Positions 9,369 through 17,315 of a DNA stretch of 64,000 nucleotides are shown piece by piece (within the stretch, counting starts at the first letter, position 1; each line of letters begins with the position of its first letter). The notes under the pieces are model-generated. The model saw nothing but the letters and a program-made list of their open reading frames with translations, was not told the origin of the DNA and did not search any database. The translations under genes and the position numbers were made by a program. Source of the stretch: Sedimentitalea xiamensis (GTDB taxonomy: Bacteria > Pseudomonadota > Alphaproteobacteria > Rhodobacterales > Rhodobacteraceae); assembly GCF_030164465.1 (NCBI RefSeq), contig NZ_JASNJE010000011.1, forward strand, positions 51,003-115,002, written 5' to 3'.

Positions 9369-9400
9369 ATATTGTATTAAATATTAAATTTTGCTAGCAT
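9369..9400 (+). promoter_or_regulatory. Candidate promoter and operator for the tct cluster
   Basis: TTGTAT (9372-9377), a 17-bp spacer and TAGCAT (9395-9400) make a reasonable sigma-70 promoter in an AT-rich island, 59 bp before the tctB start. The decamer ATATTGTATT (9369-9378) overlaps the -35. The same decamer occurs inverted at 17059-17068, upstream of the racemase-like gene at the other end of the cluster, so it may be the binding half-site of the cluster's GntR regulator. Confidence 0.55.
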
Positions 9401-9458
9401 TTGGCCAATAACAAGAGCCGCGCCGATTCTGCGGCCAAGACAACCGGGAGAGACAGCC

Positions 9459-9938
9459 ATGCGCTTTGGCGCGGACATGGCCGTGGCCGTTGCGGCTGTC
9501 ACGGTTGGAACGGCGATATTGCTCTTGTTGCCAGCGCAGATTTCGGGTGCGCATCTTGGCGATATTTCGAACATGGACTCGCCGGCATTCTTTCCGATCC
9601 TCAGCGGTGCATTCCTGATCCTCAGCGGTATCGCGCTCGGCGCACAGAAAGCCATTCAGGGTCCGCGTGACGCTGACCGCATCGCTCCCTTCTTCGAGAG
9701 CGGTATCGGCATCATCCGGCTCTTGTCGATCGCGGCTCTCCTGGTCGTCTATCTCTTTGCCATCCGCATGATCGGGATGGTCGTTTCCTCCATGGTGCTG
9801 ATCCTTGTCATGGCGCCAATGCTCAACTTCCGGAACCTGCGGGTCATTCTGCCCTCTGCCCTGATATTTCCGTTTTGCGTCTACGTTCTGTTCGAGAAAG
9901 TGCTGCGGATCTTGCTGCCGCACGGAGGGATCTTCTGA
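9459..9938 (+). CDS. tctB: Tripartite tricarboxylate transporter small membrane subunit (TctB)
   Basis: A 159-residue protein with four hydrophobic segments (about residues 8-27, 45-63, 90-108 and 112-150), matching the four-helix small subunit of TTT importers. Such importers use an extracytoplasmic binding protein and ion gradients to take up carboxylates. It is the first gene of tctB-tctA-tctC, separated from tctA by 2 bp. The start ATG at 9459 has CGGGAGAGA upstream. The family is poorly conserved, so the call rests on helix pattern and on the two unambiguous partners that follow. Confidence 0.85.
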   Translation: MRFGADMAVAVAAVTVGTAILLLLPAQISGAHLGDISNMDSPAFFPILSGAFLILSGIALGAQKAIQGPRDADRIAPFFESGIGIIRLLSIAALLVVYLFAIRMIGMVVSSMVLILVMAPMLNFRNLRVILPSALIFPFCVYVLFEKVLRILLPHGGIF

Positions 9939-9940
9939 CC

Positions 9941-11440
9941 ATGCTGGACCTGATCGCCCAAGGTCTGGCCCTTGTCATGACCCCCTTGAGCATCGGCGCC
10001 GCCGTCTTGGGACTGGCGGCGGGGATCGTTGTCGGCGCATTGCCCGGGCTGACGGCAACCATGGCGGTCGCGGTGCTCAGCCCGTTCACCTTCTTCCTTG
10101 ATGCCACGATCGGGATTCCTTTCCTGCTCGGCATCTACAAGGGGGCAATCTACGGCGGTTCCATCCCCGCGATCGTGATCAATACGCCGGGCACCGCGGC
10201 TGCGGCCGCCACGGCGCTCGACGGGCATGAACTGGCCCGGAAGGGACAGGGCAGGCGCGCATTGGAGATGAGCCTTTACGCTTCCGTCATCGCGGACATG
10301 CTGGCGACGATGGTGCTGATCTTCGTCGCCGCACCGCTGGCGACCGTGGCGCTCAAGTTCAGCTCGCCCGAGTTCACCATGCTGTTCCTGTTCTCGCTGA
10401 CCATGGTGTCCGCGGTCAGCGGCGACAGTCTGACCAAGGGGCTGATCAGTACCGCCCTTGGCATCGGGCTTGCGATCATCGGGCTGGAACCGATGACGGG
10501 CCAGATGCGCTACACCTTCGGAATGCCCGACCTGATGGGCGGCATCTCCCTCATTCCGCTGCTGATCGGCATGTTCGCACTGAGTGAAATCCTTCTTCAG
10601 GCCGAACGCGGCGCACCAGCGATCGACGCGGTGGGCCAGCAAAGGAACGAGCGCGGCGCAAGCTGGCTCGATGTCAAGGGGTCGATGCGGACGATCCTCC
10701 GCTCCTCGGGTGTCGGCGTGGTGCTGGGCGCCTTGCCCGGCCTTGGAGCGGAAATCTCCTGCTGGATCTCCTACGGGCTGGCCAGGCGGGGCTCCAAAAA
10801 GCCCGAGGAATTCGGCAAGGGCTCGATCGAAGGCGTCGCTGCGGCCGAGGCCGGCAACAACGCCGTCTGCCCCGCCGCCCTGATCCCGATGCTGGTGTTC
10901 GGCATTCCCGGCGATACCATCACTGCCGTGCTGCTGGGTGCCTTCATGGCGCAGGGCCTGCTGCCGGGGCCGCTTCTGTTCACGAAGTCGGGTGACATTG
11001 TCTACGGTCTGTTCGTTCTGCTGATCCTGACCAATATCCTGCTGTTGATCTTCGGCTACTTCGCCATCCGGCACCTCAGAAAGATCACGCTGGTCCCGTC
11101 AGGCATCCTTTACCCGCTGGTCACCGTGATGTGCTTTGCCGGGGCTTACGCGGTGAACTCCAGCATCTTTGACCTCGTAATCATGGTGTGCGGCGGTTTC
11201 GCCGGCTACCTGATGCGCAAGACAGACGTGCCGATCCCGCCCTTGGTGATCGCCGTGCTGCTTGCGCCCGGACTGGAAAGCGCCCTGCGCCAATCGCTGG
11301 TGTTTTCCGACAACAGCCTCTCGATCTTTGTCAGCCGACCGATCAGCGGGGCCATCGTGCTTCTCCTCGTGACTGTCCTGTCGTGGATGGCCTTCCAGAC
11401 ACTCCGCAAGCGGGCACGGGCGAGAACAGCAGAAGAATAA
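9941..11440 (+). CDS. tctA: Tripartite tricarboxylate transporter large membrane subunit (TctA)
   Basis: A 499-residue, twelve-helix permease with the TctA signatures GIVVGALPGLTATMAVAVLSPFTF near the N-terminus (quoted in parts: GALPGLTATMAVAVL), GIYKGAIYGGSIPAIVINTPG, and a second half-repeat with GVVLGALPGLGAEISCWISYG and PMLVFGIPGDTITAVLLGAF. The two GxLPGLG repeats are the pseudo-symmetric substrate/ion sites of the family. The ATG at 9941 has GGAGGG ten bases upstream. Together with TctB and TctC it would import a carboxylated compound across the inner membrane. The catabolic neighbours suggest a heterocyclic acid rather than citrate, but this is inference. Confidence 0.94.
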   Translation: MLDLIAQGLALVMTPLSIGAAVLGLAAGIVVGALPGLTATMAVAVLSPFTFFLDATIGIPFLLGIYKGAIYGGSIPAIVINTPGTAAAAATALDGHELARKGQGRRALEMSLYASVIADMLATMVLIFVAAPLATVALKFSSPEFTMLFLFSLTMVSAVSGDSLTKGLISTALGIGLAIIGLEPMTGQMRYTFGMPDLMGGISLIPLLIGMFALSEILLQAERGAPAIDAVGQQRNERGASWLDVKGSMRTILRSSGVGVVLGALPGLGAEISCWISYGLARRGSKKPEEFGKGSIEGVAAAEAGNNAVCPAALIPMLVFGIPGDTITAVLLGAFMAQGLLPGPLLFTKSGDIVYGLFVLLILTNILLLIFGYFAIRHLRKITLVPSGILYPLVTVMCFAGAYAVNSSIFDLVIMVCGGFAGYLMRKTDVPIPPLVIAVLLAPGLESALRQSLVFSDNSLSIFVSRPISGAIVLLLVTVLSWMAFQTLRKRARARTAEE

Positions 11441-11461
11441 CCATAACAAGGAGGTAAGAAT

Positions 11462-12415
11462 ATGCGCATTATCAAGGGACTGGCGCTGGGGGCGATTCTC
11501 GGAACGCTCGGCGCGTCGGCCACGCTGGCCGAGGAATTTCCCGAAAAGCCGATCCGGTTCGTGACACCGTACCCGCCGGGCGGCTCACACTCGCTGCATG
11601 CCGGCATCATCACCACGGTGGCCGAAGCATATTTCGGCCAGCCGATGATTTCGGTCATCCGGGCAGGGGGCGGCGGCGTCGTCGCTGCCGCCGAACTGGC
11701 CCAGGGTGACGCCGACGGCTACTCTGTCCTGTTCGGGGATCCGACTATCAACTCCCTGCGCCCTCAGGTCGAGGATCTGCCCTATGACATCGACGCCTTC
11801 GTGCCGGTGGCGCGGATAAACTATTCGCCCGCCGTGTTCGTCGCGGCGGCGGATGCGCCGTTCGACGACCTGGACGGGATGATCGCCTATGCCAAGGAAA
11901 ACCCCGACAAGCTCATCTACAGCTCTGACAACAAGAACGGCTTCACCTATGTCGCCTTCGAGATGCTGAAGCTGAAGACGGGAACCCAGATGAAAGGGAT
12001 CGAGTTCGGCGGCGGGGGGCCGGCTATCGCCCAGGTGCTGGGGGGCAACACCATGGCCTATGCCGGCGCGCCCAGCGTGGTCGGCGATCATATCGAAGCC
12101 GGCACCCTGAAGGCGATCTGCGCCACCGACCTTGAGCGCTGGGAAAAGTTGCCCGACGTGCCCACATGCCAGGAAGCGGGCGTGGATATCGTCTGGCACT
12201 TCTGGCGCGGCGTGCTGGCCAGGGCCGGAACCCCCGAGGACCGTGTCCAGATGATGAGCGACGCCTTCGGCAAACTGGTCGAGGACGAAGGATTCCTGCG
12301 CCTGATCAACACGATCAATTCGCGGGTCGGCTATCTTGATGCCGAAGCCTTCGGCGAGCTTCTTGCCCGCGAGCAGAAAGACCTGAAGGAACTGTATGAC
12401 GCCATCGGCGGCTGA
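11462..12415 (+). CDS. tctC: Tripartite tricarboxylate transporter substrate-binding protein (TctC/Bug)
   Basis: A periplasmic binding protein of 317 residues. It has a Sec signal peptide (MRIIKGLALGAILGTLGA, cleavage near ATLA-EE) followed by the Bug-family start PEKPIRFVTPYPPGGSHSLHA and later AYAKENPDKLIYSSDNKNG, GGGGPAIAQVLGGNTMAYAG-type and LPDVPTCQEAG segments. In Bug proteins the carboxylate of the ligand is held by the first two loops. A perfect AGGAGG lies seven bases before the ATG at 11462, the strongest SD of the operon, as expected for a protein needed in excess over the permease. It is followed by a strong hairpin. Confidence 0.94.
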   Translation: MRIIKGLALGAILGTLGASATLAEEFPEKPIRFVTPYPPGGSHSLHAGIITTVAEAYFGQPMISVIRAGGGGVVAAAELAQGDADGYSVLFGDPTINSLRPQVEDLPYDIDAFVPVARINYSPAVFVAAADAPFDDLDGMIAYAKENPDKLIYSSDNKNGFTYVAFEMLKLKTGTQMKGIEFGGGGPAIAQVLGGNTMAYAGAPSVVGDHIEAGTLKAICATDLERWEKLPDVPTCQEAGVDIVWHFWRGVLARAGTPEDRVQMMSDAFGKLVEDEGFLRLINTINSRVGYLDAEAFGELLAREQKDLKELYDAIGG

Positions 12416-12434
12416 CCGGCTTTGTCAACGCAAA

Positions 12435-12460
12435 CCGCGGCAAGGGAACCCTTGCCGCGG
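12435..12460 (+). terminator. Strong intercistronic hairpin after tctC
   Basis: Perfect 12-bp arms CCGCGGCAAGGG (12435-12446) and CCCTTGCCGCGG (12449-12460) with a two-base gap. The next bases (ctcggtttcg) are not a true T-tract. It more likely stabilises the tctC 3' end, or attenuates read-through, than fully terminates before the downstream amidohydrolase gene. Confidence 0.65.
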
Positions 12461-12492
12461 CTCGGTTTCGACGATCTGGCAACTACAGGAAC

Positions 12493-14052
12493 ATGACCAT
12501 GCCAAGCACGACTCTTGTGGGCTGTCAGCTTCTTCCCGGCGACCGCCCCGAGCGGGAGAACGGACCCTTCGATATCGTCCTGCGCGGCTCGCACATCGCC
12601 GATGTGCGGCCGACTGGCGAGACCCCGCCAGAGGGCAGGGTGGTCGATGCCCGGAATAAACTTGTCACCGCGGGGCTGATCAACGGCCATCACCATTCTC
12701 ACGAGCATTTCTACAAGGGGCGCTATGACAATCTGCCCCTGGAACTCTGGATGAACTACGTGCGCCCGGTCACACCGCTGCCGCTGACCGCGCGCGATGT
12801 CTACCTGCGCACGCTCATAGGCGCGATCGAGGCAGTTCGCACCGGCACCACGACCCTGGTCGACGATCTGAACGTCAGCCCCGTTCTTGTGCCCGAGCAT
12901 GTCGAGGCGGCTGTCAGCGCTTACGAGGATATCGGCCTGCGCGCCCTGATCGGCGTCTCGCTGTTCGACCGCCCCTTCTTTCGCGCCGTCCCCTTTGTCG
13001 AGGAAGAGTTTCCGCCTGAGTTGCTGGAGCGCCTGTCGCAGACGAAATCCACTCCCCCGCACGAGGTGCTGGCCTATGTCCGTGGATTGCTGCGCAGCCG
13101 CCATCCTTCGACCGACAGGGTGTCCTACCTGGTGTCCCCCTCGGCGCCACAGCGATGTTCGGACGCGTTCCTGATCGATGCACGCGCCCTTGCCGATGAA
13201 TTCGACCTGCCGGTGAACATCCACATTCACGAAACGCGCCTGCAAGCCGTCACCGCGCAACGGATGTATGGCAAGACGATGTTCCAGCATCTCGATTCCC
13301 TTGGCTTCCTGAAGCCCAAGACCAGCCTGATCCATGCGGTCTGGCTGACGCCCGAGGATATTGACACCATCGCGCGCAGCGGAGCCAGCGTGCAGCACAA
13401 CCCGACCAGCAATCTCAAGCTCGGCTCGGGCATCGCGCCGGTTCGCCAATTGCTGGATGCCGGGGTGAACGTCAGCTTGGGCAGCGACGGCTGCGGCTCG
13501 ACCGAGACGTTGAACATGATGCGCGTCGTCAACATGGCCGCGTTGGTGAACAAGGTCGCGGATCAGGAACCCGAACGATGGGTCGGCGCGAAAGAAGCCT
13601 GGCACGCCGGCACGATCGGCGGTGCCACGGCGCTTGGCCGCGCCGACGACCTGGGCCGAGTCTGCCCCGGTTATTCGGCTGACCTGACGGTGTTCCGCCT
13701 GGACAGCATTTCCTTCGTGCCCGCAAACAACCTGTTGCATCAGCTTGTCTTCGCCACCGACAGCGCAGCCATCGACAGGGTCTTCGTCGCAGGAGAGGAA
13801 ATCCTGGCCGATGGAAAGCTTAGCAACATCGACGAGGCCGCCCTGATAGATGAAATCCTTGAACGTCACGCGGAAATCGCGCCGTTGCTGAAGCAGGCCG
13901 AACAGGAAACGGACCGTTTCAAGGAAGCCTACAGACGGATCTATACGCGCTGCGAAACGTGCGCGATCCCCCCCGAAACCATACCCGCCCGCCTGTCGGG
14001 CGGACCCAGTCCACGGAAAGAAGCCGAGAGAACCCCGCATGCCCGAATTTGA
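12493..14052 (+). CDS. Amidohydrolase-superfamily deaminase (chlorohydrolase/TRZ-ATZ type)
   Basis: A 519-residue metal-dependent hydrolase of the branch that includes S-adenosylhomocysteine/guanine deaminases and triazine hydrolases. Visible are the first metal site NGHHHSHEHF (His66/His68), the second His in VNIHIHETR, the third in SLIHAVWLTPEDI and the catalytic Asp in SLGSDGCGSTE. It would hydrolyse an exocyclic amino (or halogen) group from a ring compound. The true substrate is unknown. Two ATGs six bases apart (12493, 12499) are possible starts; AGGA lies just upstream. Its 3' end overlaps the next cyclic amidohydrolase gene by 14 bases, so the two enzymes are co-expressed and probably act in sequence. 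Confidence 0.88.
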   Translation: MTMPSTTLVGCQLLPGDRPERENGPFDIVLRGSHIADVRPTGETPPEGRVVDARNKLVTAGLINGHHHSHEHFYKGRYDNLPLELWMNYVRPVTPLPLTARDVYLRTLIGAIEAVRTGTTTLVDDLNVSPVLVPEHVEAAVSAYEDIGLRALIGVSLFDRPFFRAVPFVEEEFPPELLERLSQTKSTPPHEVLAYVRGLLRSRHPSTDRVSYLVSPSAPQRCSDAFLIDARALADEFDLPVNIHIHETRLQAVTAQRMYGKTMFQHLDSLGFLKPKTSLIHAVWLTPEDIDTIARSGASVQHNPTSNLKLGSGIAPVRQLLDAGVNVSLGSDGCGSTETLNMMRVVNMAALVNKVADQEPERWVGAKEAWHAGTIGGATALGRADDLGRVCPGYSADLTVFRLDSISFVPANNLLHQLVFATDSAAIDRVFVAGEEILADGKLSNIDEAALIDEILERHAEIAPLLKQAEQETDRFKEAYRRIYTRCETCAIPPETIPARLSGGPSPRKEAERTPHARI

Positions 14053-15454
14053 CCTCATCATCCGAAATGGAACCGTCATCACTGCATCCGACCGATTTGT
14101 CGCGGATATCGGTGTGCGCGACGGAAGGATCGCGCAGATTTCAAGGGGGATGGAAGGCGCGGATGAGGTAATCGACGCGACCGGCCTGTTGGTGATGCCC
14201 GGCGGGATCGACAGCCATGTGCATTTCGCACAGCCCACATCGGACGGCACCGTCATGGCGGATGATTTCGAAACCGGCACCCGCTCGGCCGCCGCGGGCG
14301 GCAACACCACCGTTCTGCCCTTCGCATTGCAGGAAAAAGGCAAGTCGCTGCGGGAATGCGTGAAGGCGTATCATGCCAAGGCAGAGGGCAACTGCTTCAT
14401 CGACGTATCCTTTCACATGATCATTTCCGACCCCACACCGCAGGTGCTGGGCCAGGAACTGCCTGCGCTGGTGAAGGACGGGTATACGTCGTTCAAGGTT
14501 TTCATGACCTATGACGACCTGATGCTGACCGACAGGGAATTGCTGGAAGTCTTCGATGTCGCCAGGCGCGAGGGGGCGCTGGTGATGGTGCACGCCGAAG
14601 GGCATGATGCGATCAAGCACATGGCCGCCCGCCTTGAGCGGGAGGGCAAGACTGCTCCCTACTATCACGGCATCGCCCATTCCCAGATCGCGGAACGTGA
14701 GGCGACCCATCGCGCGATCAGCCACGCCCAGCTGTGCGAGATCCCGATCATGATCGTCCATGTCTCGGGTGAAGATCCAATGGAACAGATCCAGTGGGCA
14801 CGTCGGCGCGGCCTGAACGTGCTGGCGGAAACCTGCCCCCAGTACATCCAGCTGACCATGGACGACCTGAAGGGATTGAACATGGACTTCGAGGGTGCGA
14901 AATACGTCTGCTCGCCGCCGCCGCGCGACTCGGCGAGCCAGGAAGCAATCTGGCGCGGCATCAAGGACGGCACCTTCGACGTGTTCAGCTCGGACCACGC
15001 CCCCTTCCGTTATCAGGGGCGCAACAATACAGGCAAAGACAACCCCAACGCCCGCACCTCGTTCCGGTGGGTGCCGAACGGCATTCCCGGCGTCGAAACC
15101 CGACTGCCGATCCTGTTCTCGGAAGGGGTCAGCAAAGGACGAATAACAGCCGAACGGTTCGTCGCTCTGACGGCAACGAACCCGGCGCGGATCTACGGAC
15201 TATATCCGAAGAAAGGTTCGATCGCGATCGGGGCGGATGCCGATATCGTGCTGTGGGATCCCGAGATGGAAAAGACAATTACGCAAGGCGCTTTGCATCA
15301 CGGCTCGGACTATACGCCCTACGAAGGGCTGGAGGTCAAGGGCTGGCCCGTCCGGACCATCTGCCGCGGTCGCACCGTGGTGCGCGACAACAAGATCGTC
15401 GGCGCGAAAGGGGGCGGGGAATACTGCACCCGCGCCCGGTCCGAGATGGTCTAG
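14039..15454 (+). CDS. Dihydropyrimidinase/hydantoinase-family cyclic amidohydrolase
   Basis: A 471-residue ring-opening hydrolase. The metal ligands are in GGIDSHVHF (His60, His62). Lys153 in SFKVFMTYDD is the expected carbamylated bridging lysine. His185 is in MVHAEGHD, a further His in MIVHVSG, and the catalytic Asp in SSDHAPF. The stretch YVCSPPPRD is typical of dihydropyrimidinases rather than allantoinases. It would open a cyclic ureide or imide after the deaminase acts. Its gene overlaps the preceding one by 14 bases. It ends in a CTAG that also supplies the stop codon of the convergent GntR gene. No carbamoylase gene is present nearby. Confidence 0.9.
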   Translation: MPEFDLIIRNGTVITASDRFVADIGVRDGRIAQISRGMEGADEVIDATGLLVMPGGIDSHVHFAQPTSDGTVMADDFETGTRSAAAGGNTTVLPFALQEKGKSLRECVKAYHAKAEGNCFIDVSFHMIISDPTPQVLGQELPALVKDGYTSFKVFMTYDDLMLTDRELLEVFDVARREGALVMVHAEGHDAIKHMAARLEREGKTAPYYHGIAHSQIAEREATHRAISHAQLCEIPIMIVHVSGEDPMEQIQWARRRGLNVLAETCPQYIQLTMDDLKGLNMDFEGAKYVCSPPPRDSASQEAIWRGIKDGTFDVFSSDHAPFRYQGRNNTGKDNPNARTSFRWVPNGIPGVETRLPILFSEGVSKGRITAERFVALTATNPARIYGLYPKKGSIAIGADADIVLWDPEMEKTITQGALHHGSDYTPYEGLEVKGWPVRTICRGRTVVRDNKIVGAKGGGEYCTRARSEMV

Positions 15455-16197
15455 GTCTTGTGCTGCGATGTCGCTTTCTCAGCCGCCATCGCCCGCATCT
15501 GAACCAGAATCCGGCAGGTTTCCTGGCCGGAACTGATCAGGTGCGCGCGCCAGATCCGGTGCACCTCGTCCGGCTTGCGCTGGCGCAGGGCCTCCATCAG
15601 GTCCTCGTGATCCTGCAAGGCCGAAAGCCGGTGTTCACTCGACGCCAGCGCAAGGAAGCGCACCCGCTCAGCCCGGCGGGCCAGCTGCGAGCGGACCTCG
15701 CCCAGGATTTCATTGCCGGAATATTCGACCAGGAGGTCGTGGATCTTCTTGTTGAGGGCAAAGTAGGACTTCGTCTCACCCCGCCGGGAAAAATCGCGCA
15801 TGTCGCTGTGCAGCGCTTCGAGCTTTTCAAGTTGGGCCGGCGTGATGCGGGATGCGGTCAGTTCCGCCGCCAGCGCCTCAATCCCGGAGATCACATCGAA
15901 CAGCTTCACCGTGTCTTCCACGGTGATCGGGGCCACCCGCGCGCTTTTGTTCGGCACAAGCTGAACCAGCTTTTCCCCGGCCAGGACCTTTAGTCCTTCA
16001 CGGATCGGGGTCAGGGACACATCCAGCGTCTCGGCAAGCCTAGTCACGTCGATCTTGTCGCCCGGCGCCAGCGTGCCAGACACGATCATTTGACGAAGAT
16101 GGGTCACCACGTAGTCGTGCAACGATTGACGGTTGATGGGCTTTCTGACGCGCTTTGCACCCTGAGATGCGACCGTGGGGCGTGCCTGCAATGCCAT
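15451..16197 (-). CDS. GntR-family regulator (FadR/FCD subgroup)
   Basis: A 248-residue regulator. The N-terminal winged helix (LHDYVVTHLRQMIVSGTLAPGD, then LAETLDVSLTPIREGLKVLAGE) is followed by an all-helical FCD ligand domain with Asp and His residues placed for a metal site (FDVISGIEALAAEL and KIHDLL). FCD regulators usually repress catabolic operons and release DNA on binding a carboxylate. The start at 16197 is set by GGAGGAAG immediately upstream, which excludes a longer in-frame N-terminus. It lies 80 bp downstream of the racemase-like gene in the same direction. It is convergent with, and shares a CTAG stop with, the hydantoinase gene. It is the obvious local regulator of the tct cluster. 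Confidence 0.92.
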   Translation of the reverse strand: MALQARPTVASQGAKRVRKPINRQSLHDYVVTHLRQMIVSGTLAPGDKIDVTRLAETLDVSLTPIREGLKVLAGEKLVQLVPNKSARVAPITVEDTVKLFDVISGIEALAAELTASRITPAQLEKLEALHSDMRDFSRRGETKSYFALNKKIHDLLVEYSGNEILGEVRSQLARRAERVRFLALASSEHRLSALQDHEDLMEALRQRKPDEVHRIWRAHLISSGQETCRILVQMRAMAAEKATSQHKT

Positions 16198-16277
16198 GAC
16201 TTCCTCCAATTCCGCTCCACCGGGATGCCCGGAGAATTTCTTCATGCTCCGCCGGGCGACGCTGTCGCCAAGCCGAA

Positions 16278-17006
16278 TCAAAGGTCGAACATCGATCCCC
16301 AGCGCGACAGGCCCTTGGTGTCACGGCCCGCGGTGCGGAGGCCGCCCCATACCGCGGCAGCCGTGGAATCCAGGATCGGAATCCCGGTTTCCTGTTCCAG
16401 TTCGCGCGCGATCGCTGCGCCCTGCATGTTCGTGCACATTATGGCAATCGCACCGGGCTTGCTCTCTGCAACCTCATATACAAGGCGGCGCACCGTGTCA
16501 TGCGTCGCGTTGGAAAAAGCGAAATTGACGGTTTCACCCAAGTGGCGTTCCGCGCGGCACTCGAAGCCGGCGATCTTGTAGTTGGCGACGATCAGCCGCT
16601 GTACGTCCTCGACGTAGGGCGTGACAAGGCCGAAGGAGTCCACGTCGAGCCGTTCAAGCGCCTCGTTGATCGCCAGCACCGAGGAAGACGCCGTAATCCC
16701 TGTCCGGTCCTTGATCATCTCACACATCTCGCGGTCCTTTTCGAAACCCAGCCAGCTTGCCGAAGTGCCGCTCCACACAATGGAGTTTACACAGGCGTCT
16801 GCCAAAAGGTCCGCGGCAATCATCTGGGGCTCAATTCGGAACTGTTCATTGGATTTGTCGCTCAGCGAAATTTCTTTGACCCGAAAACGAGAGAAATGCG
16901 CGCTCGCGTTCGGAACATCAGACATGATTGCGCTTGTCAGCGGTTCCAGCACGGTGTTCGAAGACGGCGTCAGAACGCCGATCAATGTCCTGTTTCTCTG
17001 ATCCAT
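16278..17006 (-). CDS. Asp/Glu racemase superfamily enzyme with arylmalonate-decarboxylase-like active site
   Basis: A 242-residue protein starting MDQRNRTLIGVLTPSSNTVLEPL, the hallmark of the maleate isomerase/arylmalonate decarboxylase branch. Racemases and maleate isomerases use two cysteines. Here the first position is Gly80-Thr81-Ser82 (SGTSASWLG), the second cysteine is kept as Cys191 (IMCTNMQG), and Tyr131 (TPYVED) aligns with the AMDase tyrosine. This is the AMDase pattern (GTS plus one Cys), so a decarboxylase-type chemistry is more likely than racemisation; that step is inference. The ATG at 17006 is preceded only by a weak AAAGAAG. It is the first gene of a two-gene unit with the GntR regulator. 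Confidence 0.82.
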   Translation of the reverse strand: MDQRNRTLIGVLTPSSNTVLEPLTSAIMSDVPNASAHFSRFRVKEISLSDKSNEQFRIEPQMIAADLLADACVNSIVWSGTSASWLGFEKDREMCEMIKDRTGITASSSVLAINEALERLDVDSFGLVTPYVEDVQRLIVANYKIAGFECRAERHLGETVNFAFSNATHDTVRRLVYEVAESKPGAIAIMCTNMQGAAIARELEQETGIPILDSTAAAVWGGLRTAGRDTKGLSRWGSMFDL

Positions 17007-17058
17007 CTTCTTTCGGTTTCCCGGCCTCCGGTGACGTGCTGCTTTTAATATAATAATG

Positions 17059-17068
17059 AATACAATAT
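17059..17068 (-). promoter_or_regulatory. Candidate GntR operator upstream of the racemase-like gene
   Basis: Read on the minus strand this is ATATTGTATT, identical to the decamer at 9369-9378 before tctB, and it also sits in an AT-rich tract. It lies 53 bp before the start of the racemase-like gene. TTGTAT-type half-sites are common for FCD GntR regulators. The remainder of the 309-bp gap (17007-17315) has open frames on both strands, but none gives a recognisable protein. Confidence 0.45.
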
Positions 17069-17315
17069 ATAGATGGTTTGGCTTGTTCAATATCCCACGC
17101 CCAGGAAACACATCGCGCTGACATGCGAGATGAGGCGCCCCTGGTGTCCAGGACACCTGCCTTGGTGATGATGGTCTTCGGTGCAGCCGACATGGGAGCG
17201 GTCGTCCCCTTCGCGCCGCGGTTCAACACCGCGGCGGGTTTCTTCTGCGCCGCATTCGAGACGCGCACCGTGTTGACGATGGCGCTACGCTTGCCGTCAT
17301 GACCCTGGCGGCGCG

